From the NCBI GenBank assembly GCA_044237765.1, contig JBIIEQ010000040.1, forward strand, positions 1 to 30,001: a stretch of DNA of 30,001 bases. Reading direction: 5' to 3'. A program made the translations under genes and the position numbers. Of the stretch, positions 17,262 through 25,427 are shown piece by piece. Origin of the DNA: UBA6136 sp044237765 (GTDB lineage Bacteria > Pseudomonadota > Gammaproteobacteria > Methylococcales > Methylococcaceae). How positions within the stretch are numbered: the stretch's first letter is position 1; each line of letters opens with the position of its first letter. Under the pieces are notes generated by a model. That model had not been told where the DNA came from. It was given only the letters and a program-made list of their open reading frames with translations, and did no database searches.

Positions 17262-18170
17262 TTACCTTCTGCCAGGCCTTTGCTGGGCTGAAGACTTACG
17301 AGGGGGGTTAGTAGCGCTCGACCTGGATGAAGGTGGCTTGTTGGCTACTTTAGATTGCGTAACCTCTGGAGTCAGATCGGCCAGCTTAAGAAGATAATCC
17401 ACTTGTTCCTGTGGCAATTCCATGAAAGTTCTTGCGCGAAGACGTGGAGGCAGTTCTATGTTGGCGAAACGGATGCGGATCAACCGACTGACCGTGACAC
17501 CTTGTGAATCCCAAAGTCGCCTGACGATCCGGTTACGACCTTCGCGCAACATGACATGAAACCACCGATTGGCACCTACCCCACCGGCCACTGTGATCGA
17601 CTCGAATTTGGCAGCGCCGTCTTCCAGTTCCACGCCCTGAGCAAGACGATCGAGCACTCTGTCTTCGATATTGCCCAAGACACGGACGGCATATTCCCGA
17701 GGGATCTCTCGCGAGGGATGCATCAACCGGTTTGCCAGCTCACCGTTGGTGGTGACCAACAAAAGACCTTGCGTATTGATATCCAGTCGACCGATGGCAA
17801 TCCAGCGCCCCCGTGTTGGACGAGGCAATTGAGTAAAGATAACTGGCCGGCCCTCGGGGTCGCGCCGCGTCACCACCTCGCCGATGGGCTTGTGATACAG
17901 CAAGACACGGGTCGGCTCCTCGGCCCTGCTATCAAGATCAACCACACGGCCATTCACCGTGACACGATCTCCAGATTTATATCGGTCTCCCAACTTGGCG
18001 TAGGTGCCGTTGAGGGTGATCCGGCCGTTCCTTATCCACTCCTCAATTTCCCGGCGGGAAGCAAGGCCAATCCGGGCCAAAACCTTTTGTAAGCGTTCAC
18101 CCGCCTCGTCCGCCATTAAGGGCGAGGCGGCTTGTGTCTTGGGTTTGTCTGGTCTATTCGGAGTCCGCAT
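17262..18170 (-). CDS. rluB: 23S rRNA pseudouridine synthase, RluB type
   Basis: RluB makes pseudouridine at position 2605 of 23S rRNA in E. coli. The product (302 aa from this start) has an N-terminal S4 RNA-binding domain (ERLQKVLARIGLASRREIEE) and then the RsuA/RluB catalytic domain with GRLDINTQGLLL, whose aspartate (about residue 130) is catalytic. A Lys/Ser/Pro/Arg-rich C-terminal tail follows, as in RluB. I chose ATG 18170 over an upstream in-frame TTG at 18206; the start overlaps the scpB 3' end by 17 bases, which suggests translational coupling. RluE and RluF are related alternatives, but the scpB neighbour favours RluB. Confidence 0.93.
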   Translation of the reverse strand: MRTPNRPDKPKTQAASPLMADEAGERLQKVLARIGLASRREIEEWIRNGRITLNGTYAKLGDRYKSGDRVTVNGRVVDLDSRAEEPTRVLLYHKPIGEVVTRRDPEGRPVIFTQLPRPTRGRWIAIGRLDINTQGLLLVTTNGELANRLMHPSREIPREYAVRVLGNIEDRVLDRLAQGVELEDGAAKFESITVAGGVGANRWFHVMLREGRNRIVRRLWDSQGVTVSRLIRIRFANIELPPRLRARTFMELPQEQVDYLLKLADLTPEVTQSKVANKPPSSRSSATNPPRKSSAQQRPGRR

Positions 18171-18774
18171 GTTCAATTTCGTTGTTTTCAGTGTGAGTCT
18201 CGGCAATCACAGGATGCGGAACCGAGTCGGTTATTGCTTCGGAAGAACTTACATCCAGTGCATCAATGAACTCCTGTAACGGGGGCAATTCAGACAGACT
18301 GGTCAGGTTGAAGTAATCCAAAAAATAACGCGTGGTGGCAAACAAGGCTGGCCGCCCCGGAACATCCTTGTGCCCCACGATGTGAATCCAATCCCGCTCC
18401 AACATGGTTTTGATGATGTTGGAACTTACCGCGACTCCGCGAATATCCTCGATTTCACCCCGCGTTGCGGGCTGTCGATAGGCAATAATGGCGAGGGTCT
18501 CAAGAAACGCTCTTGAATATCGGCCTGGCCGTTCCTCAAACAGACGGGAAACCCACGGCGAAAAGGATTCACGGACCTGAAGCCTATACCCGCTGGCAAC
18601 TCGCTTGAGTTCCAGGGGTCGATGCTCAAAGTCGTTTTGGATCTCTGCCAGCACCTGCTCAATCTGCTCCTGTGTAGGTCGTTCAGCCTCATTGAAAAGA
18701 TTGGCAAACTCCTGAAGTCCCAAAGGCCTCGCTGCAGCCATCATGGCGGCTTCCAATATCTGCTTGAGTTCCAT
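18154..18774 (-). CDS. scpB: Segregation and condensation protein B
   Basis: ScpB is a winged-helix kleisin-interacting subunit that works with ScpA and SMC to organise the chromosome. The 206-aa product begins MELKQILEAAMMAAARPL and contains the family segment AFLETLAIIAYRQPATRGEIEDIRGV. Its start lies two bases after the scpA stop, so the two are tightly coupled. The acidic C-terminal tail runs into the rluB start. No smc gene is present in the window. Confidence 0.96.
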   Translation of the reverse strand: MELKQILEAAMMAAARPLGLQEFANLFNEAERPTQEQIEQVLAEIQNDFEHRPLELKRVASGYRLQVRESFSPWVSRLFEERPGRYSRAFLETLAIIAYRQPATRGEIEDIRGVAVSSNIIKTMLERDWIHIVGHKDVPGRPALFATTRYFLDYFNLTSLSELPPLQEFIDALDVSSSEAITDSVPHPVIAETHTENNEIEHADSE

Positions 18775-18776
18775 GA

Positions 18777-19631
18777 TCAGGCTTCAGTCAGTATCGCGAG
18801 TGGCCTGACCTGAAGGAGTCCCAGGGGTTCTTCCTGAAGAATCTCGATTATGCGTTCCTTGCTCATTTCCAGAATCGCCAAAAGGGAAACCACGGCCCCT
18901 GCCCTACCTTCCTTGAATTCAAACAAGTCGCTGAATGGCAGAAGACGATGAGTCTGGAGTTTTGTCAGTATGCTGGACATGCGCTCTCTGACTGACAGTG
19001 GTTCTCGATGAATCTGATGATGCGTGTGTCGCTCTGCTCGCCGCAACACGTCCTGAAAAGCCTGCAAAATGTCTCGGAGCTCGACCTCAGGGTATACCTT
19101 GTTGACGGTGATCGCGCTGGTATCTGCAACTATCTCATGGACATCACGCTCACATCTCGTTAATTCGTCCAGTTCCTGGGCAGCGGTTTTGAAACGCTCG
19201 TACTCCAGCAGTCGACGCATCAGCTCCGCACGCGGGTCATCCTCTTCCTGAAATGCCTCAGCGGGACGTGGCAGGAGCAGCCGCGATTTGATCTCGGTCA
19301 ATATGGCCGCCATCAAGAGGTACTCGGCTGCCAACTCCATCTTCAGCTCGCCCATCATCTCGATATAGGCAATGTATTGTCGTGTGATGTCGGCAACCGG
19401 GATATCGAGAACCGAAAAGCCTTGACGTCGGATCAGATAAAGCAGTAGGTCCAGGGGGCCCTCGAAGGTCTCGAGAAAAACCTCCAGGGCATCGGGTGGA
19501 ATGTACAAGTCATCGGGTAAATCATGGATTGGCGCTCCCATGATCTTTGCCAGTGGTGGCAATTCCGTTGAAGCTAACTCAGCCTCCTGCGCCCTTCCCT
19601 CTTTCGTCAACGACTCAACGGCAGCCGTCAT
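18777..19631 (-). CDS. scpA: Segregation and condensation protein A (kleisin)
   Basis: ScpA is the kleisin that bridges SMC heads and binds ScpB. The 284-aa product has an unusual N-terminal extension of about 45 residues before the conserved FEGPLDLLLYLIRRQ segment, followed by IPVADITRQYI and EYLLMAAILTEIKSRLLLP, and ends in a winged-helix region. Its ATG overlaps the stop of the M50 protease gene (ATGA), and scpB follows with a 2-base gap. This fits one operon. Confidence 0.96.
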   Translation of the reverse strand: MTAAVESLTKEGRAQEAELASTELPPLAKIMGAPIHDLPDDLYIPPDALEVFLETFEGPLDLLLYLIRRQGFSVLDIPVADITRQYIAYIEMMGELKMELAAEYLLMAAILTEIKSRLLLPRPAEAFQEEDDPRAELMRRLLEYERFKTAAQELDELTRCERDVHEIVADTSAITVNKVYPEVELRDILQAFQDVLRRAERHTHHQIHREPLSVRERMSSILTKLQTHRLLPFSDLFEFKEGRAGAVVSLLAILEMSKERIIEILQEEPLGLLQVRPLAILTEA

Positions 19632-20284
19632 CAGAGGCCGGCAATGCTCATGAAAAGACTGCTTAGCAAACGCATCGGAATGGCGAATATGTTCAGCAAT
19701 CCGGTGAACATCAGCCCAATGATGATGAATAAACCATAAGGCTCGATCTGACTATATTTCTGGGCGGTATTGTATGGAAGCAGTTCCAGCAAGACCCTCC
19801 CACCATCCAGTGGCGGTATGGGGATCATGTTGAAAACCGCCAACAATACGTTAAAGCCGATGCCAAACTTGCACATGATGGCCAGCGCAGCGGCGTATTC
19901 CGTGCCTTGGAGGAAATCAACAGCATGCGCGAGAAGCGCCCATAGCAAGGCCATGATCAGATTAGCGGCTGGTCCCGCAGCAGACACGAGGATGGTGTCC
20001 CTTCTCGGCTTATGCAGTCTTCCGGTATTGACCGGAACAGGCTTTGCCCATCCGAAGATGAAATGACCACCCATCGCAAGCATTAATCCCGGAAGCAAAA
20101 TGGTGCCCACGGGATCGATGTGCGCTAATGGATTCATGGATAACCGTCCCATTCTATCCGCCGTATCGTCGCCCAGAACCTTGGCGACATAACCATGCGC
20201 GATTTCGTGAAAGGTAATAGCCAAGAGCAGCGGCAACGCCTTGACGATCATGAGTTGCTCATTGGAGAGGCTGTCTATTTCCAT
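19631..20284 (-). CDS. Site-2 protease family (M50) membrane metalloprotease
   Basis: The 217-aa inner membrane protein has the zinc-binding HEIAH (residues 26-30) in its first helix and the second metal-ligand motif IPIPPLDGGR (D160), as in small M50 site-2 proteases of the YwhC/FtsH-less type. It has about five to six membrane helices and no PDZ domain, so it is the compact form. Substrates are unknown. Such genes commonly sit next to scpA in proteobacteria. The stop overlaps the scpA start by one base. Confidence 0.93.
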   Translation of the reverse strand: MEIDSLSNEQLMIVKALPLLLAITFHEIAHGYVAKVLGDDTADRMGRLSMNPLAHIDPVGTILLPGLMLAMGGHFIFGWAKPVPVNTGRLHKPRRDTILVSAAGPAANLIMALLWALLAHAVDFLQGTEYAAALAIMCKFGIGFNVLLAVFNMIPIPPLDGGRVLLELLPYNTAQKYSQIEPYGLFIIIGLMFTGLLNIFAIPMRLLSSLFMSIAGL

Positions 20285-20311
20285 TTTTTTGAGATCCTTG
20301 TGTTTTGGCGA

Positions 20312-20932
20312 TTATCCCAGATTCTCGGCGGGACCTTTGCCTTGGCGGATGATTTCAGGACTGTCACCGGTGAAACCGATGATGGTGGTCGGCTCGTAAG
20401 TCAATATGCCGGCATCAATGATCAGATGAACCTCTTTTTCAAGCCGATCGCGAATGTCTTCGGGATCGGCCATGGCCTCATCTTCACCCGGCATGATCAG
20501 CGTCGAACTGAACAAGGGCTCGCCGAGGTCGGTCACAATGGCTTCAGTAATAGGATCGTCGGGCAGTCTGACGCCGATGGTTTTTCGCTTGGCATGCATC
20601 AACCGCTTGGGGGTTTCCTTCGTCGCCTCCAGAATGAAGGTATAGGGTCCAGGCGTGAGCGTTTTTATCAGCCTGAAGCCTTCGTTGTTCATTTTGGCAA
20701 AGGTCGAAATCTGCGAGATGTCGATGCAGACCAGCGTGAAATTGTGATCTTCCTCCAGGCGTCGGATACGTCGTATGCGTTCCAGACCCTCTCGATTGTC
20801 CATACGGCAGCCCAGCGCATAAGAGGAATCGGTTGGATAGACGATGACGCCTCCCTGAAGGAGGATTTCCACGCAGCGTTTGATCAAACGAGGCTGTGGG
20901 TCTTTAGGATGGATCTGGAAAAACTGTGACAT
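20312..20932 (-). CDS. yciO: YciO, Sua5/YrdC/YwlC-family protein
   Basis: The 206-aa product begins MSQFFQIHPKDPQPRLI and matches E. coli YciO closely across GGVIVYPTDSSYALGC and EDHNFTLVC, with the KRKTIGVRLP strand. The fold is that of TsaC/Sua5, which makes threonylcarbamoyl-AMP for tRNA t6A, but YciO is a paralogue with weaker or different activity. Its position 60 bases from tsaB is suggestive of a t6A link, though E. coli yciO usually lies near rluB rather than tsaB. Here both contexts occur. Confidence 0.93.
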   Translation of the reverse strand: MSQFFQIHPKDPQPRLIKRCVEILLQGGVIVYPTDSSYALGCRMDNREGLERIRRIRRLEEDHNFTLVCIDISQISTFAKMNNEGFRLIKTLTPGPYTFILEATKETPKRLMHAKRKTIGVRLPDDPITEAIVTDLGEPLFSSTLIMPGEDEAMADPEDIRDRLEKEVHLIIDAGILTYEPTTIIGFTGDSPEIIRQGKGPAENLG

Positions 20933-20991
20933 CCTGACATTCTACTATACCAGTAGCTGATGGCTCGGTGATCTTTGCGGGCGGTTCCCTA

Positions 20992-21681
20992 CTATGGACG
21001 CTTATCGGGCTTACGGGCAACGTTGTCCCGGAGATAAACAGGCAATGCCTGTTCAGCCGGTAACCCACCTCCATGTTTTAGCGAAACTGCGCCCAGTTTG
21101 GCTATGAAAGCAGCTTTGGGAAACCGGTCCGGTAATATGATCCTTAGGCCAGATCCCAGCTGATCAGCCAGCGCCTCGGGGTAGGTTGCCCAACCGCTCC
21201 CAACACCAACACCCGGTCTACCCTGCAAACCAATGACATCGGTGGGGGGCATGACCGATTCACAACCAACCAGGCGCACACCTCCTTTGCCCTCCCGCTC
21301 ATAAACGCCCCAATAAACCTCGTTCATTCGGGCATCAATGCATGCATAGGAAAGTTCTACGCCTTCAGCATCCATGGCTTCTAATGACAAGGCAGCCAGG
21401 GTCGAAATTGGAATCACGGGCAAACCCAAACCGAAGGCGATTCCCTGGGCTACCCCAGCCGCAATTCGGACACCCGTAAAGGAACCGGGACCGCATCCGA
21501 AGGCTATCGCATCCAGCTCGGCCGGTTCTACACCAGACTCCTTGAGCAATTCACTCACCATTGGAAGGATCAGACGATTATGGTCACGTGGCGCCAATTG
21601 GTATCGCTCATGAAGCCGACCCTCGCTCAGAACGGCGGCAGAACAGGCTTCTGTAGCCGTGTCTATAGCCAGGAGATTCAT
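20992..21681 (-). CDS. tsaB: tRNA threonylcarbamoyladenosine biosynthesis protein TsaB
   Basis: TsaB is the scaffold partner of TsaD, and with TsaC and TsaE makes t6A37 in tRNAs that read ANN codons. The 229-aa product has the ASKHA-fold start MNLLAIDTATEACS and the family signature GCGPGSFTGVRIAAGVAQG, and lacks the metal-binding HxxxH of TsaD. The start codon overlaps the stop of the upstream helicase gene by four bases (ATGA), so the two are coupled. Confidence 0.96.
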   Translation of the reverse strand: MNLLAIDTATEACSAAVLSEGRLHERYQLAPRDHNRLILPMVSELLKESGVEPAELDAIAFGCGPGSFTGVRIAAGVAQGIAFGLGLPVIPISTLAALSLEAMDAEGVELSYACIDARMNEVYWGVYEREGKGGVRLVGCESVMPPTDVIGLQGRPGVGVGSGWATYPEALADQLGSGLRIILPDRFPKAAFIAKLGAVSLKHGGGLPAEQALPVYLRDNVARKPDKRP

Positions 21682-23612
21682 GCAGACACCGTAGAATGAG
21701 ACCGTTCAAGTGCAAAAAATTGTTGAATATCCGTAATAGAATGGCTTTGGGGCATTGCTGGAAGACTGTTTAAAAAAAGCTTTCCATAAGGTTTGTTCAG
21801 AAGTCTGGGGTCACAGAGCATCAATACGCCACGATCCTCATGATCACGAATCAATCGCCCCACACCCTGCCTCAGGGTGATGATGGCTGCTGGCAGCTGA
21901 TGGGTGGAAAAGGGATTCAGCCCGTCCTGCCGAAGCTTTTCAAGTTTGGCATGGAGAACGGGGTCGGCTGGAGAAGCAAAGGGCAGCTTGTCGATAATCA
22001 CACAAGACAGGCTGGGGCCGGGCACATCCACGCCTTCCCAAAAGGTCGAAGTACCCAAGAGAACCCCATTGCTCGAAGCCTTGAACGATTCTAGCAGTTG
22101 CGTTTTAGGCTGGTTCCCCTGAACAAAAAGCGGGTAATCTGCCGCCCGTGACAGCACTTGCGCGGCTTGGTTCAGTGCCTGATGCGAGGTAAAAAGGAAA
22201 AAAGCACGCCCCTGGGTTGCATCCAGGACTGGAAGAACAGCAGACACGACTCCTTGGTTATAGTCGCGCGACCCGGGGTCTGGGAGATGCTGTGGCAGAT
22301 AAAGCAGGCAATTTGCCTGATAATCAAAGGGACTGTCCCATGCGTGGCAGCGGGCATCAAAAATCCCCAGTTGCCGGGTAAAGTGGTCAAATTTTCCGGC
22401 AACGGTCAGGGTGGCTGAGGCAAATATCCACGCCGCCGGGGTTGTGCGGCGAAATTTGGTGAATTCCTCCGCGACCGCCAGTGGCGTCCGATTCAGCGAG
22501 AATCCTCGCTTCCTCGTCTCGAACCAGCGAACATGATTTTCACTGTCACCTTCAAAGAAGGTGTGCAACCGCACTGTAAGGTCCAAGCAGCGTTTATGAC
22601 ATGACTCAAGCCCCTTGCCACGAACCGAGAGAGGTTTGAGTAAGGCTTCCAAGGTCATGAGCTGTCCGCGGATGGCTGCAAAGGCCTCTAACACATCGCC
22701 TTGTCCAGTCACAGCATGCCAGGAATCCCTCCGGGACTCGCCTCCCAATGCGATCCGTGCATCCTCAGTCAAGCGTTCCAGTCGGTCCGCCTCATCCAGC
22801 AGATCGATCACGTCGGGTGCGTCTCGCAGACGTTCCATCAAAATGTCATTGCCAAGTTCCAGCAATTGCCGCGAGCTAATGGTGGAACCCAGAAATTGAG
22901 CGGCAGACTCCAGGAATTGGTGTGCTTCATCGACAATGATGGCATCCACCTGAGGCAGCAATTCACCATAGCCCTCGTTTCTCAATGTCCAGTCCGCCCA
23001 CAACAAATGGTGATTGATGACGAGAATATCTGCCTCGCGTGCGCGACTACGCGCCTTGATCAGGAAACAATCGCTGTAATCGGGACATTCCTGTCCAAGG
23101 CAGTTGTCAACCGTCGAGGTAGCCGCTGACCAGTGAGGTGACTGCTCCGGTACATCAAGCGCTTCGGAAATGTCACCGGTCTGGGTATTTTTTGCCCAGC
23201 GCCGAATCGACTCCAGAGTTCGGGCATCATGAGCACCCTGCCCTTGCCGAAAGGCAGAATTGTGCTTGAGCCGGTAAAGGCACAAGTAATTGCCACGTCC
23301 TTTGAGCAGCGCCGTGCGTATCGGTTTTTCCAGCGCACGCCGAACCATTGGAAGATCTTTACGAAACAACTGATCTTGCAGCGTCTTTGTCGCGGTAGAA
23401 ATGATCACTTTTTTGCCTGACAGAATGGCGGGAACCAGATAGGCCAGGGTCTTGCCCGTTCCGGTTCCCGCCTCGACAACCAGGCAACCACCTTGTTCGA
23501 TCGCTTCCGATGTCGCCAAAGCCATTTCGATCTGGGCTTGTCGCGGACGAAATCCCCTTAGCGCACGCGCCAAAAGACCGTCTGTGCTGAAGACTTCAGT
23601 CAGTCGAATCAT
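21678..23612 (-). CDS. yoaA: ATP-dependent DNA helicase of the DinG/YoaA family
   Basis: The 644-aa product is an XPD-like superfamily 2 helicase. Walker A is EAGTGTGKT (47-55) and the DEAH box is at 228-231. Four cysteines (C111, C171, C176 and C182) between motifs I and II match the iron-sulphur cluster domain, and GVGRLIRD is motif VI. The length and the lack of a nuclease domain fit YoaA rather than full-size DinG. YoaA aids damage tolerance at replication forks. The neighbouring tsaB overlaps its stop; yoaA-tsaB adjacency is also seen in E. coli. Confidence 0.93.
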   Translation of the reverse strand: MIRLTEVFSTDGLLARALRGFRPRQAQIEMALATSEAIEQGGCLVVEAGTGTGKTLAYLVPAILSGKKVIISTATKTLQDQLFRKDLPMVRRALEKPIRTALLKGRGNYLCLYRLKHNSAFRQGQGAHDARTLESIRRWAKNTQTGDISEALDVPEQSPHWSAATSTVDNCLGQECPDYSDCFLIKARSRAREADILVINHHLLWADWTLRNEGYGELLPQVDAIIVDEAHQFLESAAQFLGSTISSRQLLELGNDILMERLRDAPDVIDLLDEADRLERLTEDARIALGGESRRDSWHAVTGQGDVLEAFAAIRGQLMTLEALLKPLSVRGKGLESCHKRCLDLTVRLHTFFEGDSENHVRWFETRKRGFSLNRTPLAVAEEFTKFRRTTPAAWIFASATLTVAGKFDHFTRQLGIFDARCHAWDSPFDYQANCLLYLPQHLPDPGSRDYNQGVVSAVLPVLDATQGRAFFLFTSHQALNQAAQVLSRAADYPLFVQGNQPKTQLLESFKASSNGVLLGTSTFWEGVDVPGPSLSCVIIDKLPFASPADPVLHAKLEKLRQDGLNPFSTHQLPAAIITLRQGVGRLIRDHEDRGVLMLCDPRLLNKPYGKLFLNSLPAMPQSHSITDIQQFFALERSHSTVSA

Positions 23613-23617
23613 CGGGA

Positions 23618-24382
23618 TTATTGGCTGGCCTTGTCCATGGCTTCGGAAGCTCCGGCACTGTCGCCTTTAAGACGGCGGGATTCAGCAATAGTGATCCAGT
23701 TGGAGCGGATCAGCTCCTGATTGCTCTTCGCCAGCAAATTGGATTTTTTGGCAAGATCTTCGGCAAGCCCAGGCTGTTGTTGCTTCAGACGAACGTCGGC
23801 CAGAACATGCCAAAGCTCCGGATTCTTGGGCTGGATACGTATGGCACGCTCCAGGGATGCAGCGGCCTCCGCATAACTGCCGGTCTTGAGATTGCCCTCG
23901 ATATCACTCTGCAGGGCCATGACTGCCGGGGGTGCGGAAAGATTGAAAGCTTTCGGCTCAGTCACTGGAGTTAATGCGGGTGAATCGGGCGGCGGCAGTT
24001 CGATCGCCTTGATTTCTTCCGGCGGAGTCGGCGCCTCGACCATGGGTGTCTCATAGGGAGCCGATACCGGATTCGCTACAGCAGGGCTAGGTTCGGGAAT
24101 GGGGTCCACCCCATAGGGCGAACTGGAATATCCAGGCAGTCTATTTGCACGGGAGCTCTCCTCGGCAGGCAAGTCCTCATAAGGCATCGGGCGGGTGACA
24201 GACCTTGAAGGTTCATTCAAAGGTTGATGTTCCGGCATTGGTTGAGGCGCTGCCTTCACCGGCAGGGCGATGCTTGTGTATCCAGCACCATTAATTGATG
24301 GTGGACGCGTGGGGCCCAGACCTGTGCATGCAGACAGCGTAAGGAGTAGGCCCGCCAAGGGCATCCAGCATCGATTCATCAT
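23618..24382 (-). CDS. Lipoprotein with TPR-like C-terminal domain
   Basis: The product (254 aa from this start) begins with a lipoprotein signal and lipobox LSAC. A long Pro/Ser/Glu-rich linker follows (about residues 20-150), then a C-terminal TPR-like region (NLKTGSYAEAAASLERAIRIQPKNPELWHVLADVRL). A linker followed by TPR suggests an outer membrane lipoprotein that binds partners in the periplasm. I chose ATG 24382 because the lipoprotein signal then has normal length; the upstream in-frame start at 24415 would add a nonsense leader. It lies five bases before yoaA and is probably the first gene of the minus-strand run. Confidence 0.8.
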   Translation of the reverse strand: MMNRCWMPLAGLLLTLSACTGLGPTRPPSINGAGYTSIALPVKAAPQPMPEHQPLNEPSRSVTRPMPYEDLPAEESSRANRLPGYSSSPYGVDPIPEPSPAVANPVSAPYETPMVEAPTPPEEIKAIELPPPDSPALTPVTEPKAFNLSAPPAVMALQSDIEGNLKTGSYAEAAASLERAIRIQPKNPELWHVLADVRLKQQQPGLAEDLAKKSNLLAKSNQELIRSNWITIAESRRLKGDSAGASEAMDKASQ

Positions 24383-24594
24383 GGCTGAGTCAATTGAGTT
24401 AGGCCCACGGGCCACCGGGTTGGATTAAAGGAGAAGAATAACCGATACGAAATTATTGAGCGGGACACGTGGACTGAGTTGATCCCCTCGGCTGAACTCT
24501 ACCGAAAATTGGGTGTCAACTGTTCGTTGGGCAAGCATAGTGATCATTGAAGGTGAATCAGATGTTGTCTGACGGTCGCAGTAATTGCCGGCGG

Positions 24595-24623
24595 TTGTGT
24601 ATGTCGAGCGGCTTATGTATATT
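24595..24623 (+). promoter_or_regulatory. Candidate promoter upstream of the His-Gly-Gly protein gene
   Basis: In the 364-base divergent gap between the TPR lipoprotein and the gene at 24747, TTGTGT (24595-24600) and TATATT (24618-24623) are spaced by 17 bases. The -10 match is good and the -35 weak. It would give a leader of about 115 bases. The rest of the gap shows no gene. This is a guess from consensus only. Confidence 0.3.
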
Positions 24624-24746
24624 CAAACGGTAGGAATCTAACGAACCTGGGTCTCTTTTCCCAGCACCTTAGCATCCAGTCGGAGCCACCCAAGTGACTT
24701 GCTGAATCTCCATTACAAAAACTAAATCGAGTGAGGGAACTGAATC

Positions 24747-25334
24747 ATGCGGAATTTGAAAATGATAAAGAAAAGCTTGGCAGCCCTTGGGTTGCTTGCT
24801 TCCAGCGTACTGCCTGTGGCCGCTTGGGCCCATGGCGGAGCAAGCGTTGACACAGACCAATGTCGTGTCCAGATCGGCTCTCACTTGGTTCACTTCACGG
24901 CCTATCAGCCGCAGCTTACGGGAACCACAGAGTACTGCAACTCAATTCCCGAACTGGGCCAGTCCACCATTGTGTTCGACTACGAGGGAAAAGCGCTGCG
25001 CAACATGACGGTTGAGTTCGAAATCACGAAAGAGCCCGAAGGCACACGCGTTTTCTATGCGCCGCCTAGCACACACTCGAATGGCACTTTCAACTCGAAC
25101 GTCAACTTTACCGAGGCGGGTAAGTACCGGGTTCACATCACCCTAGTCAATGAAGGTCAAAAAGTCGATGAGCACATCGCGCTCAGTGTTGGCTCTGGAC
25201 AATCAGGGATGCCGACAAGCACCATCGTTGTCGTGTTGACCCTGCTTGTTGCAGGTGGCTACATCACTTACCTGTCCAACGCGAAGTTCAAGGGCGTAGT
25301 GGACAATCTGTTAAGCAAGAAGACCGAAGCTTAA
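24747..25334 (+). CDS. Membrane-anchored periplasmic protein with mature N-terminal His-Gly-Gly
   Basis: The 195-aa product has a signal peptide whose best cleavage site (AWA/HGG) leaves His29 as the first residue. The mature part has two cysteines (C39 and C64) that could be bridged, two near histidines (H46 and H49), YQPQLTGTTEYC, a beta-rich immunoglobulin-like region (about 80-150), and a C-terminal membrane helix (about 157-175) with a short basic tail ending SKKTEA. A free N-terminal histidine is the key ligand in copper-brace proteins such as CopC, PmoB and LPMOs, so copper binding is plausible but inferred. I recall related HGG proteins in ammonia and methane oxidisers. GTGAGGGA upstream is a likely ribosome site. 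A multicopper oxidase follows. Confidence 0.8.
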   Translation: MRNLKMIKKSLAALGLLASSVLPVAAWAHGGASVDTDQCRVQIGSHLVHFTAYQPQLTGTTEYCNSIPELGQSTIVFDYEGKALRNMTVEFEITKEPEGTRVFYAPPSTHSNGTFNSNVNFTEAGKYRVHITLVNEGQKVDEHIALSVGSGQSGMPTSTIVVVLTLLVAGGYITYLSNAKFKGVVDNLLSKKTEA

Positions 25335-25343
25335 CGGCTTTCT

Positions 25344-25405
25344 ACCGCCCAGTTACTGGGCGGTCCATTCGACGCCAGGCCATGGTATTGACTGTGTCCT
25401 GGCGT
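25344..25405 (+). promoter_or_regulatory. Two tandem hairpins between the first two copper-block genes
   Basis: ACCGCCCAG (25344-25352) pairs with CTGGGCGGT (25356-25364) with a 3-base loop, and ACGCCAGG (25372-25379) pairs with CCTGGCGT (25398-25405) followed by TTT. The second resembles a weak intrinsic terminator. Together they may cut expression of the downstream genes or protect the upstream message. Confidence 0.45.
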
Positions 25406-25427
25406 TTTACCAACAACGGTATTTGCC

